Below, one piece after another: positions 26,631 through 35,240 of a stretch of 47,673 nucleotides of DNA; the first letter of the stretch is position 1, and each line of letters opens with the position of its first letter. Location: assembly GCA_001464375.1 (NCBI GenBank), contig LNEW01000055.1, positions 1-47,673 of the forward strand, written 5' to 3'. The translations under genes were made by a program, and so were the position numbers. This stretch comes from Rhodospirillales bacterium Ga0074136. GTDB taxonomy: Bacteria > Pseudomonadota > Alphaproteobacteria > Acetobacterales > Acetobacteraceae. The notes beneath the pieces are model-generated. The model had not been told where the DNA came from, made no database searches, and saw only the letters and a list, made by a program, of their open reading frames with translations.

Positions 26631-27806
26631 ATGCGCCAGCCCCGCCCCGCCATCGCCCGCCATCTCCTCACGCGCGACGACGCCTTCCCGCTGCGCGCCG
26701 AGGCGCTGGGCTTCCGCTTCCATTCGCCGGACGACCGCGAGTACTGGACGCGCGACGCATGCTACGCGCTGGCGCCGGACGCCGTCGCCGCACTCGAAGC
26801 CGCCGCGCGGGAACTGGATGGCATGATCGCCGCCGCCGTCGATGCGGTGGTGCGCCGGGGCGACTACGCCGCCTTCGGCTTCACCGACCGCCTGGCCGCG
26901 CTGGTCGAGGCCTCCCACCGCGCCTGCGAAGCTTCGCTGTATGGCCGCTTCGACTTCCGCCTGTCGCCCGATGGCGCCATCAAGCTGTTCGAATTCAACG
27001 CCGAGACGCCGGCCGCGCTGCTCGAAGCCGCCGTGGTGCAACTCGCCTGGTTCGAGGAAACGCCGCCCGGCCCCGCCACGCGCCCGGGCAGCGACCAGTG
27101 GAACCGGATCGACGATGCGCTGGTGGCGCGCTGGCCCACGCTTGGCCTGCCACGCCTGGTCCACTTCGCCGCCGAGCACGAACGCGGGGACGAGGTCGCG
27201 CAGGTCGCCTACCTGATGGCGACCGCGCGCGCCGCCGGCCACGATGCCGAATTCCTGCCGGTCGAGGACATCTCCTGGCAGGAGGGCCCCGGCTTCGTCA
27301 CGCCCGACGGCACGCCGCTGCGCGCCTGCTTCAAGCTCTATCCCTGGGACTGGCTGGATGCCGAGGAAGGCGGCCGCCTGCTGCCGCTCGGGCGCACCCG
27401 CTGGATCGAACCGCCGCGGCGCATGATCGCGGCGAACAAGGCGATCCTGGTCACACTCTGGGAGATGTTCCCGGGGCATCCTCTGTTGCTGCCGGCCTCG
27501 CTCGACCGCGGCGCGATCGGCGGGCCGGCCATCGGCAAGCCGGCGCTCGGGCTCGAGGGGCACGGCATGCGGGTCGAGGGGGTGGAGGAGGATGTCTCGA
27601 CCGAGATCGCTGAGGGTTTGCCACCATCGCCCACCATCTGGCAGGCTTGGGCGCCGCTGCCGGGGCACGCGACGCCGCAAGGCGACGCCTTTCCCGTCAT
27701 GGGCGTCTGGATGGTGGGGGACGAGCCCTGCGGGCTCGGAATACGGGAAGGGGACGAGCTGGTGACGACGCTCGAGGACCGTTTCGTGCCGCATGTGGTG
27801 CTCTAG
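26631..27806 (+). CDS. Glutathionylspermidine synthase-like ATP-grasp protein, copy 1 (YgiC/YjfC-like)
   Basis: This 391-residue protein corresponds to the synthetase (ATP-grasp) half of glutathionylspermidine synthase, without the amidase half of E. coli Gss. Family blocks are clear: LFEFNAETPAALLEAA (about residue 120), FKLYPWDWLDAEE, IEPPRRMIAANKAILVTLW, IGKPALGLEGHGM (about 300-313) and the ending GLGIREGDELVTTLEDRFVPH. The glycine-rich loop reads GLEG where relatives have GREG. The ATG at 26631 follows GTG and another ATG at 26601, so the start is uncertain by ten codons. It is first of a seven-gene same-strand series. It likely ligates an amine or amino acid to a carboxylate or peptide; the substrate is unknown. 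Confidence 0.85.
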   Translation: MRQPRPAIARHLLTRDDAFPLRAEALGFRFHSPDDREYWTRDACYALAPDAVAALEAAARELDGMIAAAVDAVVRRGDYAAFGFTDRLAALVEASHRACEASLYGRFDFRLSPDGAIKLFEFNAETPAALLEAAVVQLAWFEETPPGPATRPGSDQWNRIDDALVARWPTLGLPRLVHFAAEHERGDEVAQVAYLMATARAAGHDAEFLPVEDISWQEGPGFVTPDGTPLRACFKLYPWDWLDAEEGGRLLPLGRTRWIEPPRRMIAANKAILVTLWEMFPGHPLLLPASLDRGAIGGPAIGKPALGLEGHGMRVEGVEEDVSTEIAEGLPPSPTIWQAWAPLPGHATPQGDAFPVMGVWMVGDEPCGLGIREGDELVTTLEDRFVPHVVL

Positions 27807-27930
27807 TGCCGCGACTCCGAAATCCTCCGGCCTTCGTGCCCGGGCCACCGGCCTGTGTGTCAGTGGCCTGCGCATCGCAGTCGGTCATTGGCGGAGCCGG
27901 CGAACTGCCGGGGCGGGACGCTAGGCCCGC

Positions 27931-29115
27931 ATGACCTATCCGCCCTTCCAGCGCGTGCCCATCCGCACCCCCGCCGAGGCCGAGGCCCGGCTGCGCGACC
28001 TCGGGATGCTCGCCGCCGGCCCGGACGGCGCGCCCTGGTGGGTGACCGATGCGGCCTATGTGATCGATGCCGCCCTGGTCGATACCGTCTTCGCGGCGGC
28101 CAAGGGCATCCAGCAACGCTGCTACGCGGCGGTCGAAGCCATCGTCGCCAGCGGGGACTATTCCTACTTCGGCATCCGCAACCCGGCCATGCAGACCGCC
28201 ATCGCCAAGTCCTGGGCGGCCAAGGATTCGCCGCTGCATGGACGGATGGACTTCTCCTTCGGGCCGGACGGCACGCCCTTCCTGCTCGACTACGAGGCCG
28301 ATTCGCCCTTCGGCCTGGCCGAGGCCGCCTATGTCCAGTGGGAGTGGTTCGAAGCCTGGCAGGCGGCCAACAATGCCAGCGCCGACAGCCAGGAGAACCT
28401 GATCTTCGAGACCTACACGGCGCATATCCCGCGCGCCGGCCTGCCCACCCGCTTCGCCATCGCGGTCGGCGGCGACACCCTGCCGGATGGCCGCCCGGGC
28501 GATACCGGCGAGCGCTTCGACGCCGAGTTCATCGCCGAGATGACACGAGCGGCCGGCCTGCGCCCGTCGATCTGCTCGATCGGCCAGGTCGGCTGGGACC
28601 TGGATGCGCTGGCCTTCGTCGACGAATCCGACGAACCCCTGCAACTGCTGGTGAAGATCTATCCCTGGGATTGGATGGAGGACGAGCCGAATGTCGATGT
28701 CCTGCCGGAATGCCGCACGCGCGTGCTGCCCGGCGCCTGGACGCGGCTGATGGCGGACAAGACCATGATGGCGCTGCTCTGGCACCAGGCGCCCGGCGCG
28801 CCGAACCTGCTGCCGACCTTCCTCGATCGGCCGGCCCAGGGTGCGATGGTGGCGAAGCCGCGCCGCGGCTGGGATGGCGAGCACGTCACCCTGCCCGGGC
28901 AGACGCCCGGCGCGGTGCCCGAGGACGAGATGGGCCCGCTGCTGTTCCAGGCGCATTGCCCGCTGCCGGTGTTCCGCTCCTCCGCCGGGGAGGTGCATGC
29001 CAACCTGTCGGTCTGGATGGTCGGCGGCGAGCCAGCCGGCATCGCCTTCCGTGAATCGCGCGGCCCCGTCACCGGGCCTGCCGCGCGCTTCGTGCCGCAT
29101 ATCCTGCGCGGCTGA
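27931..29115 (+). CDS. Glutathionylspermidine synthase-like ATP-grasp protein, copy 2
   Basis: This 394-residue paralogue of the preceding gene shares the framework: FLLDYEADSPFGLAEAA, VKIYPWDWMEDE, MADKTMMALLWHQAP, VAKPRRGWDGEHV and an ending AGIAFRESRGPV..ARFVPHILRG. Its glycine loop GWDG and the YEADSP motif (YNADTP in most relatives) differ from copy 1, suggesting another substrate or a non-catalytic partner. It lies 124 bases after copy 1 and 27 bases before the DUF350 gene. Two adjacent ATP-grasp paralogues imply sequential ligations or a heteromer. Confidence 0.85.
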   Translation: MTYPPFQRVPIRTPAEAEARLRDLGMLAAGPDGAPWWVTDAAYVIDAALVDTVFAAAKGIQQRCYAAVEAIVASGDYSYFGIRNPAMQTAIAKSWAAKDSPLHGRMDFSFGPDGTPFLLDYEADSPFGLAEAAYVQWEWFEAWQAANNASADSQENLIFETYTAHIPRAGLPTRFAIAVGGDTLPDGRPGDTGERFDAEFIAEMTRAAGLRPSICSIGQVGWDLDALAFVDESDEPLQLLVKIYPWDWMEDEPNVDVLPECRTRVLPGAWTRLMADKTMMALLWHQAPGAPNLLPTFLDRPAQGAMVAKPRRGWDGEHVTLPGQTPGAVPEDEMGPLLFQAHCPLPVFRSSAGEVHANLSVWMVGGEPAGIAFRESRGPVTGPAARFVPHILRG

Positions 29116-29142
29116 CGCGCGCCAAGAAGGGAAGCCCCGCGA

Positions 29143-29568
29143 ATGTCCGCCGCCGAGATCCTCAGCCTGTTCCCCTCCACCTTCCTCAGCTTCATCGTCG
29201 CCTTCTCGCTGGGCGCGGTGTTCTGGGTGGCGGGGCTTGTCGTGGTGTCGCTCATCACGCCGCACGCCGAACTGACGCTGCTGCGCGCGGGCAACCTGCC
29301 CTGTGCGCTGGCCTTCGGCGGCAAGGCGCTGGGCATGGTGCTGCCGATCGCCGCGGTGGCGCGCACGGCGGCCGGGCCGCTCGACCAGATCGTCTGGTGC
29401 ATCGTCGCGGTGGCGGTGCAGCTGGTGGTCCACCTGATCCTGACCACGCTGCTGGAAGGCCGCCTGAAGGAGGAGATCGAGGCCGACAAGCTCGGCGGCG
29501 CGGCGGTCTTCGTTGCGTTCATGCAGGTCGGCGCGGGCGTGCTCAACAACGCCGTCATGTCGGGCTGA
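29143..29568 (+). CDS. DUF350-family membrane protein (YjfL-like)
   Basis: This 141-residue inner-membrane protein has four predicted helices in two pairs (about residues 10-32, 47-70, 78-100 and 118-140). It matches the repeated two-helix arrangement of DUF350, with phrases such as AFGGKALGMVLPIAA and FVAFMQVGAGVLNNAVMSG. DUF350 proteins are genomic partners of glutathionylspermidine-synthase-like ATP-grasp proteins and DUF1190 lipoproteins in enterobacteria. Its function is unknown. It starts 27 bases after the second ATP-grasp gene. Confidence 0.82.
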   Translation: MSAAEILSLFPSTFLSFIVAFSLGAVFWVAGLVVVSLITPHAELTLLRAGNLPCALAFGGKALGMVLPIAAVARTAAGPLDQIVWCIVAVAVQLVVHLILTTLLEGRLKEEIEADKLGGAAVFVAFMQVGAGVLNNAVMSG

Positions 29569-29577
29569 ACCGCGCCG

Positions 29578-30630
29578 ATGACGCTCCCGACGCCGCCATC
29601 GACGCGCCGTTCCCGCACCGTGCGCGCCGCGGCGCTCGTGACGCTCGGCCTGGGCGTGGCGGGCTGCGACGACACGCCGCCGGGCGACCTGCCAGGCGCC
29701 GCCGAGGCACGGCTCGAAGCCTGCCGCGCCGCGCATCGGCGCCTGGGCGATGATCCCGCGCGCTGCGACCTGCTGGAACGCGCGGTGTCACGCGAACAGG
29801 CCCAGACGCGCCCGCAATTCGTCACCGTGAATGCCTGCGAGACGCTGTTCGGCCGCGGCGCCTGCGAGGGCGAGACGCTCGCCGCCGTGCCGCCCGGCTG
29901 GCGCCCGGCACTGGCCGGCTGGTCTCGCGTGCCAGGGCAGATGACCGCCGTGCAGCCGGTCATCCGCGACCGCGACGGCACGGCCCTGGCGCTGCCCGAA
30001 CCCGGCCCCGTCGCCGGCAGCCCGGTTGCCGTCCAGTCCCAGCCGCGCGTGGTCACGACACTCGACTACACCGCGACGGCGCGCGCGCCGCTGCAGGTCA
30101 GCCTGGCCTATTACCGGCTGGCGCCGGTCTATCCGGACCAGGCGCTGTGCACCGCCGAATGGCAGTCCTGCGAGGGCTTCGACCTGCCGCTGCCGACGCG
30201 TTTCGCCACCCAGGAATCCTGCCAGGGCACTTGGTCGCAATGCAATGAGGTCGAGATCCCGCCGGCGGCGCTGCTGGCCGCCGCCGCGGTGGTGGCCGCG
30301 CAGCCCGGCAGCACGACCCCGCGCGGCGGCTGGGGCGGCTACAATTCCTTCTGGGTGCAGCGCTACGGCGGCGGCATCGGCCCGCGCTACCAGGGCTGGA
30401 CCTGGACCGCGGACCGGCAGCCGACCGCCGCCTATCGCCCGGCTGTCGGCACCGGGCCGCTGCGCGCCTGGGACAGCGGCAGCCGCACGCTCGGCCAGGC
30501 GAACCGCATGGGTGTCTATGCCGGCACCGCGGGCTCGCGGCTGACGGGGTCCACCGTGTCGCGGCCGACCTCGACCATCACGCGCGCGGGCTTCGGTTCG
30601 ACCGGCCGCGCCTATTCCTCGGGGGGCTGA
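29578..30630 (+). CDS. DUF1190-like lipoprotein (YgiB/YjfM-like)
   Basis: This 350-residue exported lipoprotein has an Arg-rich N-terminus (RRSRTVR), a short hydrophobic stretch and a lipobox LGVAGC with the lipidated cysteine at residue 30. The mature part has several cysteines in short Cys-rich segments (TVNACETLFGRGACEGE, LCTAEWQSCEGF, ESCQGTWSQCNEVE) that could form disulfides. The end is Gly/Ser/Thr/Tyr-rich and low in complexity (about residues 240-350), as in DUF1190 proteins. It begins 9 bases after the DUF350 gene. Its place in the operon supports the DUF1190 call, which rests on pattern rather than a search. Confidence 0.7.
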   Translation: MTLPTPPSTRRSRTVRAAALVTLGLGVAGCDDTPPGDLPGAAEARLEACRAAHRRLGDDPARCDLLERAVSREQAQTRPQFVTVNACETLFGRGACEGETLAAVPPGWRPALAGWSRVPGQMTAVQPVIRDRDGTALALPEPGPVAGSPVAVQSQPRVVTTLDYTATARAPLQVSLAYYRLAPVYPDQALCTAEWQSCEGFDLPLPTRFATQESCQGTWSQCNEVEIPPAALLAAAAVVAAQPGSTTPRGGWGGYNSFWVQRYGGGIGPRYQGWTWTADRQPTAAYRPAVGTGPLRAWDSGSRTLGQANRMGVYAGTAGSRLTGSTVSRPTSTITRAGFGSTGRAYSSGG

Positions 30631-30633
30631 CCC

Positions 30634-31206
30634 ATGGCTGCCGCCACCCAAGCCTCCGCCACGCTGCGCAGCCAGGACCGCCCGCCGGCCGAGGCCGAGG
30701 CATTGCTGACCGACCGGCAGCGCCGCCTGGTGTTCGGGCTGCTCGCGGCCGGGGTGACCTACCTGCTGGTTGGGCTGCTGGTGCCGCCGCGAGGCTTTGC
30801 CTTCTGGGCGGCCTTCATCTTCGCGCCGCCCGTATTCGGCGGCGTCGCGGCGCTGTTCGGCGGCAGGCGCGGCCTGGATGCCTGGCTGCTGACCGGCGCC
30901 AAGCCGAAGCAGGTGAACCCAACAGCCGTCGCCGCTCTGCCCGAACCCGCGCGCCAGGCGCTGCGCATCGCCCTCGTGCCGGCGGTCCTGACCGAACTGG
31001 CGCGCGCCAGTGGTGGCATGCCGGATGCCGAGAAGGCCGCGGCGGGACGCCTGCTGGCCGCCGCCACCGCAGCCTGGACCGCCGCGCCGGATGACGCAGC
31101 GCGCGGGGCGATCGCCCAGGCGCTGCCGCGGCTGGTGGCCGGGCTCGTCGGCGGCGGACCGGAGGCGATCCGCGCCGCCGCGGCGTTCCCGGGCGGTGCG
31201 CGATGA
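30634..31206 (+). CDS. Unrecognised membrane protein, two helices and a soluble C-terminal part
   Basis: I do not recognise this 190-residue protein. A charged N-terminus of about 38 residues precedes two closely spaced hydrophobic helices (about residues 31-50 and 55-78), followed by RRGLDAWLLTGAKPKQ and an alanine-rich, probably helical, cytoplasmic or periplasmic domain. It begins 3 bases after the lipoprotein stop and overlaps the next gene by 4 bases, so it belongs to the ATP-grasp/DUF350 operon. Confidence 0.75.
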   Translation: MAAATQASATLRSQDRPPAEAEALLTDRQRRLVFGLLAAGVTYLLVGLLVPPRGFAFWAAFIFAPPVFGGVAALFGGRRGLDAWLLTGAKPKQVNPTAVAALPEPARQALRIALVPAVLTELARASGGMPDAEKAAAGRLLAAATAAWTAAPDDAARGAIAQALPRLVAGLVGGGPEAIRAAAAFPGGAR

Positions 31207-31532
31207 ACCCGCTGCTGGTGCGCGCGCGGCTGCTCCTGGTGTCGGCATCGGTGCTGGTGCTGCTGGGCGGAATGATGTTCGCCATTGACCGCTGGAACGC
31301 CGCCGAGGCCGACCGCGCCTTCGTCGAGGCCGCCGCTCGCGCGGCGGTGCTGCCCGACACCGCCACCCTGCCGCCGCGCTACTGGGCACCGACCGCCGCC
31401 GCACGGCCCGGCCCAACGGTCGCGCAGCGGATCGAGGCCGTGGAGGCCGCCCGCCGGCTGCCCGCCGCGCCGGCGCAGCCGCAGGCACCGTCCGGCGCAT
31501 CCACCGCCAAGCCGCCCGCGAGCGCGCCATGA
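31203..31532 (+). CDS. Unrecognised small single-span membrane protein
   Basis: This 109-residue protein has one N-terminal helix (LLLVSASVLVLLGGMMFAI) and an alanine/proline-rich tail that could cross the periplasm. It overlaps both neighbours by 4 bases (ATGA on each side), strong evidence that it is a real gene translated with them. No family is recognised. Confidence 0.72.
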   Translation: MNPLLVRARLLLVSASVLVLLGGMMFAIDRWNAAEADRAFVEAAARAAVLPDTATLPPRYWAPTAAARPGPTVAQRIEAVEAARRLPAAPAQPQAPSGASTAKPPASAP

Positions 31533-32143
31533 TCCTCGGCATCCTGTTCCTGATCGGCGCCGCCGTGCTGGCAATCCTGGCTTGGCGCGGGCTGCGTCTC
31601 GCCAGCGGCGGGGACTGGGTACGCGCGGAGGGCACGCAGATCGTCGTCGAGACAGCGCCAGGGCAGGCGGCACCGCGGCTGCGCCTCGAAAGCGGCGGCG
31701 CCGTGATGTTCGGCCCGGTGGCGGCGGATTGGGCGCCGGGCAGTGCAGTGTCGCAGGCGCTGGGCAATCCGGAGGCGACGCCCGGGCGCGCCGGCGGCGC
31801 CGCGGCGACCGGCATGTGGCGCGTCGTTGCCGCGGTGGACCTGCGGGCGCCGGACGCCATCGGCAGCGGCGATGCCGCGCTGGACCGACGGCTTGCCGAG
31901 AGCCTCGGCGGGTCGGCCATGGTGCTGCAGCGCGTGCATGGCGGCGCGCCGCCGATGCTGCTGCATGGCACCAGCAACCTGGCCGAGGGCAGCATCGGCG
32001 GGATCGCGCTGGATGCCGGGCGCTTCGGCGAACTGGCCGCGCGGATCGGCGAACCCGAAGGCCTGGGGGTCAAGGTGATCCGCCGGCGCATCCAGCGCGA
32101 GGGCTGGGGCGGGGAGCGCGCGCAGCGGCGCCGCGCGGGTTGA
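31529..32143 (+). CDS. Unrecognised membrane-anchored protein, last gene of the ATP-grasp operon
   Basis: This 204-residue protein has one helix at the extreme N-terminus (MILGILFLIGAAVLAILAW) and a soluble domain with many glycine/alanine-rich beta segments. It ends in a basic tail (RRRIQREGWGGERAQRRRAG). The fold is not recognised. The start overlaps the preceding gene by 4 bases. It is followed by 180 bases without a gene and then the convergent kelch gene. Confidence 0.72.
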   Translation: MILGILFLIGAAVLAILAWRGLRLASGGDWVRAEGTQIVVETAPGQAAPRLRLESGGAVMFGPVAADWAPGSAVSQALGNPEATPGRAGGAAATGMWRVVAAVDLRAPDAIGSGDAALDRRLAESLGGSAMVLQRVHGGAPPMLLHGTSNLAEGSIGGIALDAGRFGELAARIGEPEGLGVKVIRRRIQREGWGGERAQRRRAG

Positions 32144-32323
32144 TACCAACGACCGCGGTTCTCGACCGCTGCTGGCCACGCTCGAGGGTCCCGGGCACCG
32201 CGCTCCGTCCGCGTTTCCCCGGCTTCGCCGCACGAACCGGCCGCGCCATTCTCGGCTAGCGATGCGGGATGCGGGCCTGTCCGTCCGGCCGCCGGGGTTG
32301 GCGCCCTGGCTCGCGTCGGGGCG

Positions 32324-33394
32324 TCAGGCCAGGGTGAAGCCCTCGTTGATCGCGCTTTTCACACCGCCGCCCATCTGCGGGCCGCCGCCGGCGACATAGA
32401 CCGCGTCGCCGATGACCACCGCGCCCATGCCATGGCGTGGCGTGAGCATCGGGGCATAGGCCTCCCACGCATTTGTGGCGGGGTTGAAGGCCTCGTTCTG
32501 GCCATAGACACGGTTGGTGCCTTCGCCGCCCATGCAGAAGATGCGGTCGCGGTACCAGACGCAGCCCTGGCCCGAGCGGGCGGTCGGGATCGGCGTGCGG
32601 AAGGTCCAGGCGTCGGTGCCGGGGTTCCAGGAATGGTGCAGGTTGGAATTGGTGTGGAAGGTGTCGATGCGCCCGGCGATGACGTGGATCTGCCCGGCCA
32701 CGACCACGATGCCGGCATGGTCGCGTCCGACCGGCATGGGTTGGCGGCGGGAATAGCGGTCAGCCTGCGGGTCGTAGACCAGGTGCCAGTCGATCGAACG
32801 CCGGTTGTCCGAGCCGATCGCGCCGCCGATGATGTGGATCTTCCCATCCAGCGCGATGCACGCCATCGCGCCGCAGGCTTCCGGCAGGCGGCGCAGCGTG
32901 TGCCAGCGCGTGCCGTCGAAGGCGAAGGCGCCGTCATGCGGCAGGCGGTTCTGCTCGAGGAAGCCGCCGAAGGCGTAGATGCGATCGCCCAGCGTCGCGA
33001 CGCCGACATGATTGGCGCCGCGCGGCAGCTGGGCGAGTTCCTCCCAGCGGTCGGTGCGCGGGTCGTAGGCGTGGTGGTAGGGCCGGTCGACACGCTGTTC
33101 GGCATAGCCGCCGATCAGGTGCATGCGACCGCGGTATTCCACCGCCCAGGCCATTTCCGTGCGCGGGATGGGCAGCGGCGTCAGCGCCCGCCAGCTGCCC
33201 TGCTGCGCGGCGCGCGGGGCCGGGCTGTCGGTCACCGCATGGGCGTGGTGCAGGTCCGGCAGGTCGATCCGCCCTGGCTGCGCGAGGCGTTCGAACTGGC
33301 CGCCGTGATGCGCATGGGGGTTGCCCTGCGCGAGCGCCGGTGAGGCGGCCAGGGCAGCGCCCCCGGCCAGCAGCGCGCGTCGGTTCAGCGACAT
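32324..33394 (-). CDS. Exported kelch-repeat beta-propeller protein
   Basis: This 356-residue protein has a Tat-like signal (LNRRALLAGGAALAASPALAQ) followed by a His-rich stretch (HAHHGGQF and HHAHAV). Six kelch blades are visible, with the usual double glycine or a variant: HLIGGYAEQ, YAFGGFLEQ, HIIGGAIGS, HVIAGRID, FCMGGEGT and YVAGGGPQ, each followed by the W..L/YDP pattern. The frame is open upstream, but the ATG at 33394 begins exactly at the signal peptide. Kelch propellers bind proteins or glycans, or serve as galactose-oxidase-like and mutarotase scaffolds; no catalytic residues are evident. It follows the regulator gene by 55 bases on the same strand. Confidence 0.88.
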   Translation of the reverse strand: MSLNRRALLAGGAALAASPALAQGNPHAHHGGQFERLAQPGRIDLPDLHHAHAVTDSPAPRAAQQGSWRALTPLPIPRTEMAWAVEYRGRMHLIGGYAEQRVDRPYHHAYDPRTDRWEELAQLPRGANHVGVATLGDRIYAFGGFLEQNRLPHDGAFAFDGTRWHTLRRLPEACGAMACIALDGKIHIIGGAIGSDNRRSIDWHLVYDPQADRYSRRQPMPVGRDHAGIVVVAGQIHVIAGRIDTFHTNSNLHHSWNPGTDAWTFRTPIPTARSGQGCVWYRDRIFCMGGEGTNRVYGQNEAFNPATNAWEAYAPMLTPRHGMGAVVIGDAVYVAGGGPQMGGGVKSAINEGFTLA

Positions 33395-33449
33395 GGAATG
33401 GCCTCCATCATGGGTCCCGGCGGCCTCGCGGCCCGGACCCGCACAGATG

Positions 33450-35177
33450 TCAGGACACGCCCGCGAGGCGCAAGCCCCGCAGGAAGTGATCGATGTCGCG
33501 CCGCCGCACATAGGGCGCGGCGCGGCGGAAGCGTTGCAGCGTGAAGCCGGGGTCGATCGCGAGCAGCGCGCGTACCGCCGGGCGCGCCTCCGCCTCCCGC
33601 CCCAGATGCCCGAGCGCCGCGATGCGTGCACGCAGCGCGGCGGTGAAGCGCGGCTGCATCTGCAGCACGGCGCGGGCCATCTCGGCCGCCGTCTCGAAAT
33701 TGCCGAGCAGCATCTCGACCGTGGCGAGCCCGGCCTCTGTGAAGAAGGCGTGCGGGTTGCGCGGCAGCAATTGCAACGCGCGCAGCAGGTGCCGCCGCCC
33801 GGTCTCCAGCTCGCCCGAATACGCATGCGCCATGCCCGAGAAGGTCCAGGCCGAGGGCAGGGACGGGTTGATCGCCAGCGCCTGGCGGCACAGCGACAGC
33901 CCCTCGGGCACCTGGTGGTGCAGGAAGCCGCGCGCGTGTCCGGCGATGGCCAGCCCGCGCGCATCCTTGGGGTCGAGCAGGATGGCCTGGTCCGCGGCGG
34001 CGGCGGCGGCGGCCAGCACCTCGCGTTCCTGCGTCGCCCAGCCCTGGCCGACCAGCAGGATGTTCCAATAGGCCAGCCAGGCGTGTCCGGCCGCCAGGCG
34101 CGGATCCCGCTTCACCGCCATGCCCAGCACCTTGCCGGCGCGCAGGAAGGCGTCGCGTTCCAGGCGATAGATGTCGGGCAGCACGCGCATCACCATGTCC
34201 TGCGCGCTGGATTCCGACAGCGGCACCTGGAGCGCGCGCTCGGCCTCCAGCAGGAGCAACTCGTGTTCGAGGCGTGCGCATGCGAGCGCGGCCACTTCCT
34301 CGGCGAAGGCGCCCGGGCGGGCGGCGTCGGGTTCGGCGGTCAGCGACCACAGCACCGCGCCGCCGCCGGCGGCATGGATGAAGCGCAGCACGGCCTGCGT
34401 CCGGTTTTCGGACAAATGGATGTTGCCGGTCAGCAGGTAGTCCGCCGCCGGCACCGCGCGGCCCGGCACCTCGACCACCACCGCGACGGATCGCAGCGCC
34501 GAGAGCGCGGCCAGCACCGCATCGTTCACCGCCGCATCCAGGTGCCCGACGCGCGGCCCGGCCAGGTTGCGCACCGGGAGCACCAGCACGGAGGGCCGCC
34601 GCGCCGCCGGCGTGCCGCGGTCGGGCGGACGGGGTTCCGCGACACCGGGGGTCGCGGACCCAGCCTCGGCGCGCGCCAGCCAGTCATCCAGCTGGGGGTC
34701 GATGCCGCGCAATTCCGGCAGCAGGGGCCAGCCCTCGGTGCGCGGCGTATGCTCGACCACCACGCGGTCGGCGCGCAGCCACAGCGACGACGCATCGGCG
34801 CCGAACGGGTCCAGCGCGCCGGCCAGCAGACCGCCGCGCAGGTCGTGCAGCACGTCGCGCAGCCGGGCCAGGCCCTGGCGCGCCTCCGCCCCGCTCCAGA
34901 GCAGCCCCGCCACCAGGCGGCGGGGCATGACGTGGCCGGGGGCCAGCGCCAGCAGCGCCAGCAGCGCGCGCGGGCGGGCGCCGCCTGGCAGCAGGGACGC
35001 ACCGTCGGTGGCCAGCACCTGCAGCGTGTCGCCCACGCGCAGGCGCAGCGACACCGCGGGGGCGGCGTGGTCGGCCAAGGGCGGCGCGGGGCCGACGCTG
35101 TCCAATGGGGAAGACCTTTCGAGCAACCGGCGCGCCGACGCATTTCCGACGATTGCCGACGCCGATACCTCAAGCAC
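33450..35177 (-). CDS. SARP-like winged-helix / TolB-like / TPR transcriptional regulator
   Basis: The N-terminal part (SLRLRVGDTLQVLATDGASL, then RALLALLALAPGHVMPRRLV and LLWSGAEARQGLARLRDVL) is a SARP/OmpR-type winged helix. A TolB/FlgO-like domain follows (VLVLPVRNLAG, then YLLTGNIHLSENRTQAVLRF). The last 230 residues are TPR-like helical repeats with ADQAILLDPKDARGLAIAG and RQALAINPSLPSAWTFSG. There is no internal ATG near the start; GTG at 35177 is chosen, but GTG 35054 or TTG 35105 are possible, so the N-terminus is uncertain. It is divergent from the RadC-like gene and upstream of the kelch gene, which it may control. Confidence 0.75.
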   Translation of the reverse strand: MLEVSASAIVGNASARRLLERSSPLDSVGPAPPLADHAAPAVSLRLRVGDTLQVLATDGASLLPGGARPRALLALLALAPGHVMPRRLVAGLLWSGAEARQGLARLRDVLHDLRGGLLAGALDPFGADASSLWLRADRVVVEHTPRTEGWPLLPELRGIDPQLDDWLARAEAGSATPGVAEPRPPDRGTPAARRPSVLVLPVRNLAGPRVGHLDAAVNDAVLAALSALRSVAVVVEVPGRAVPAADYLLTGNIHLSENRTQAVLRFIHAAGGGAVLWSLTAEPDAARPGAFAEEVAALACARLEHELLLLEAERALQVPLSESSAQDMVMRVLPDIYRLERDAFLRAGKVLGMAVKRDPRLAAGHAWLAYWNILLVGQGWATQEREVLAAAAAAADQAILLDPKDARGLAIAGHARGFLHHQVPEGLSLCRQALAINPSLPSAWTFSGMAHAYSGELETGRRHLLRALQLLPRNPHAFFTEAGLATVEMLLGNFETAAEMARAVLQMQPRFTAALRARIAALGHLGREAEARPAVRALLAIDPGFTLQRFRRAAPYVRRRDIDHFLRGLRLAGVS

Positions 35178-35240
35178 GAAACGGCGAAAAATCAAGACTG
35201 ATTTCCGCGCAATGGTTGAGCATTCGTGAAGGACCCTGCC

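Noticed and set aside
24431-26671. 746-codon open frame antisense to formate dehydrogenase
   Set aside because: Low-information translation without motifs, opposite a gene with complete metal-binding signatures.
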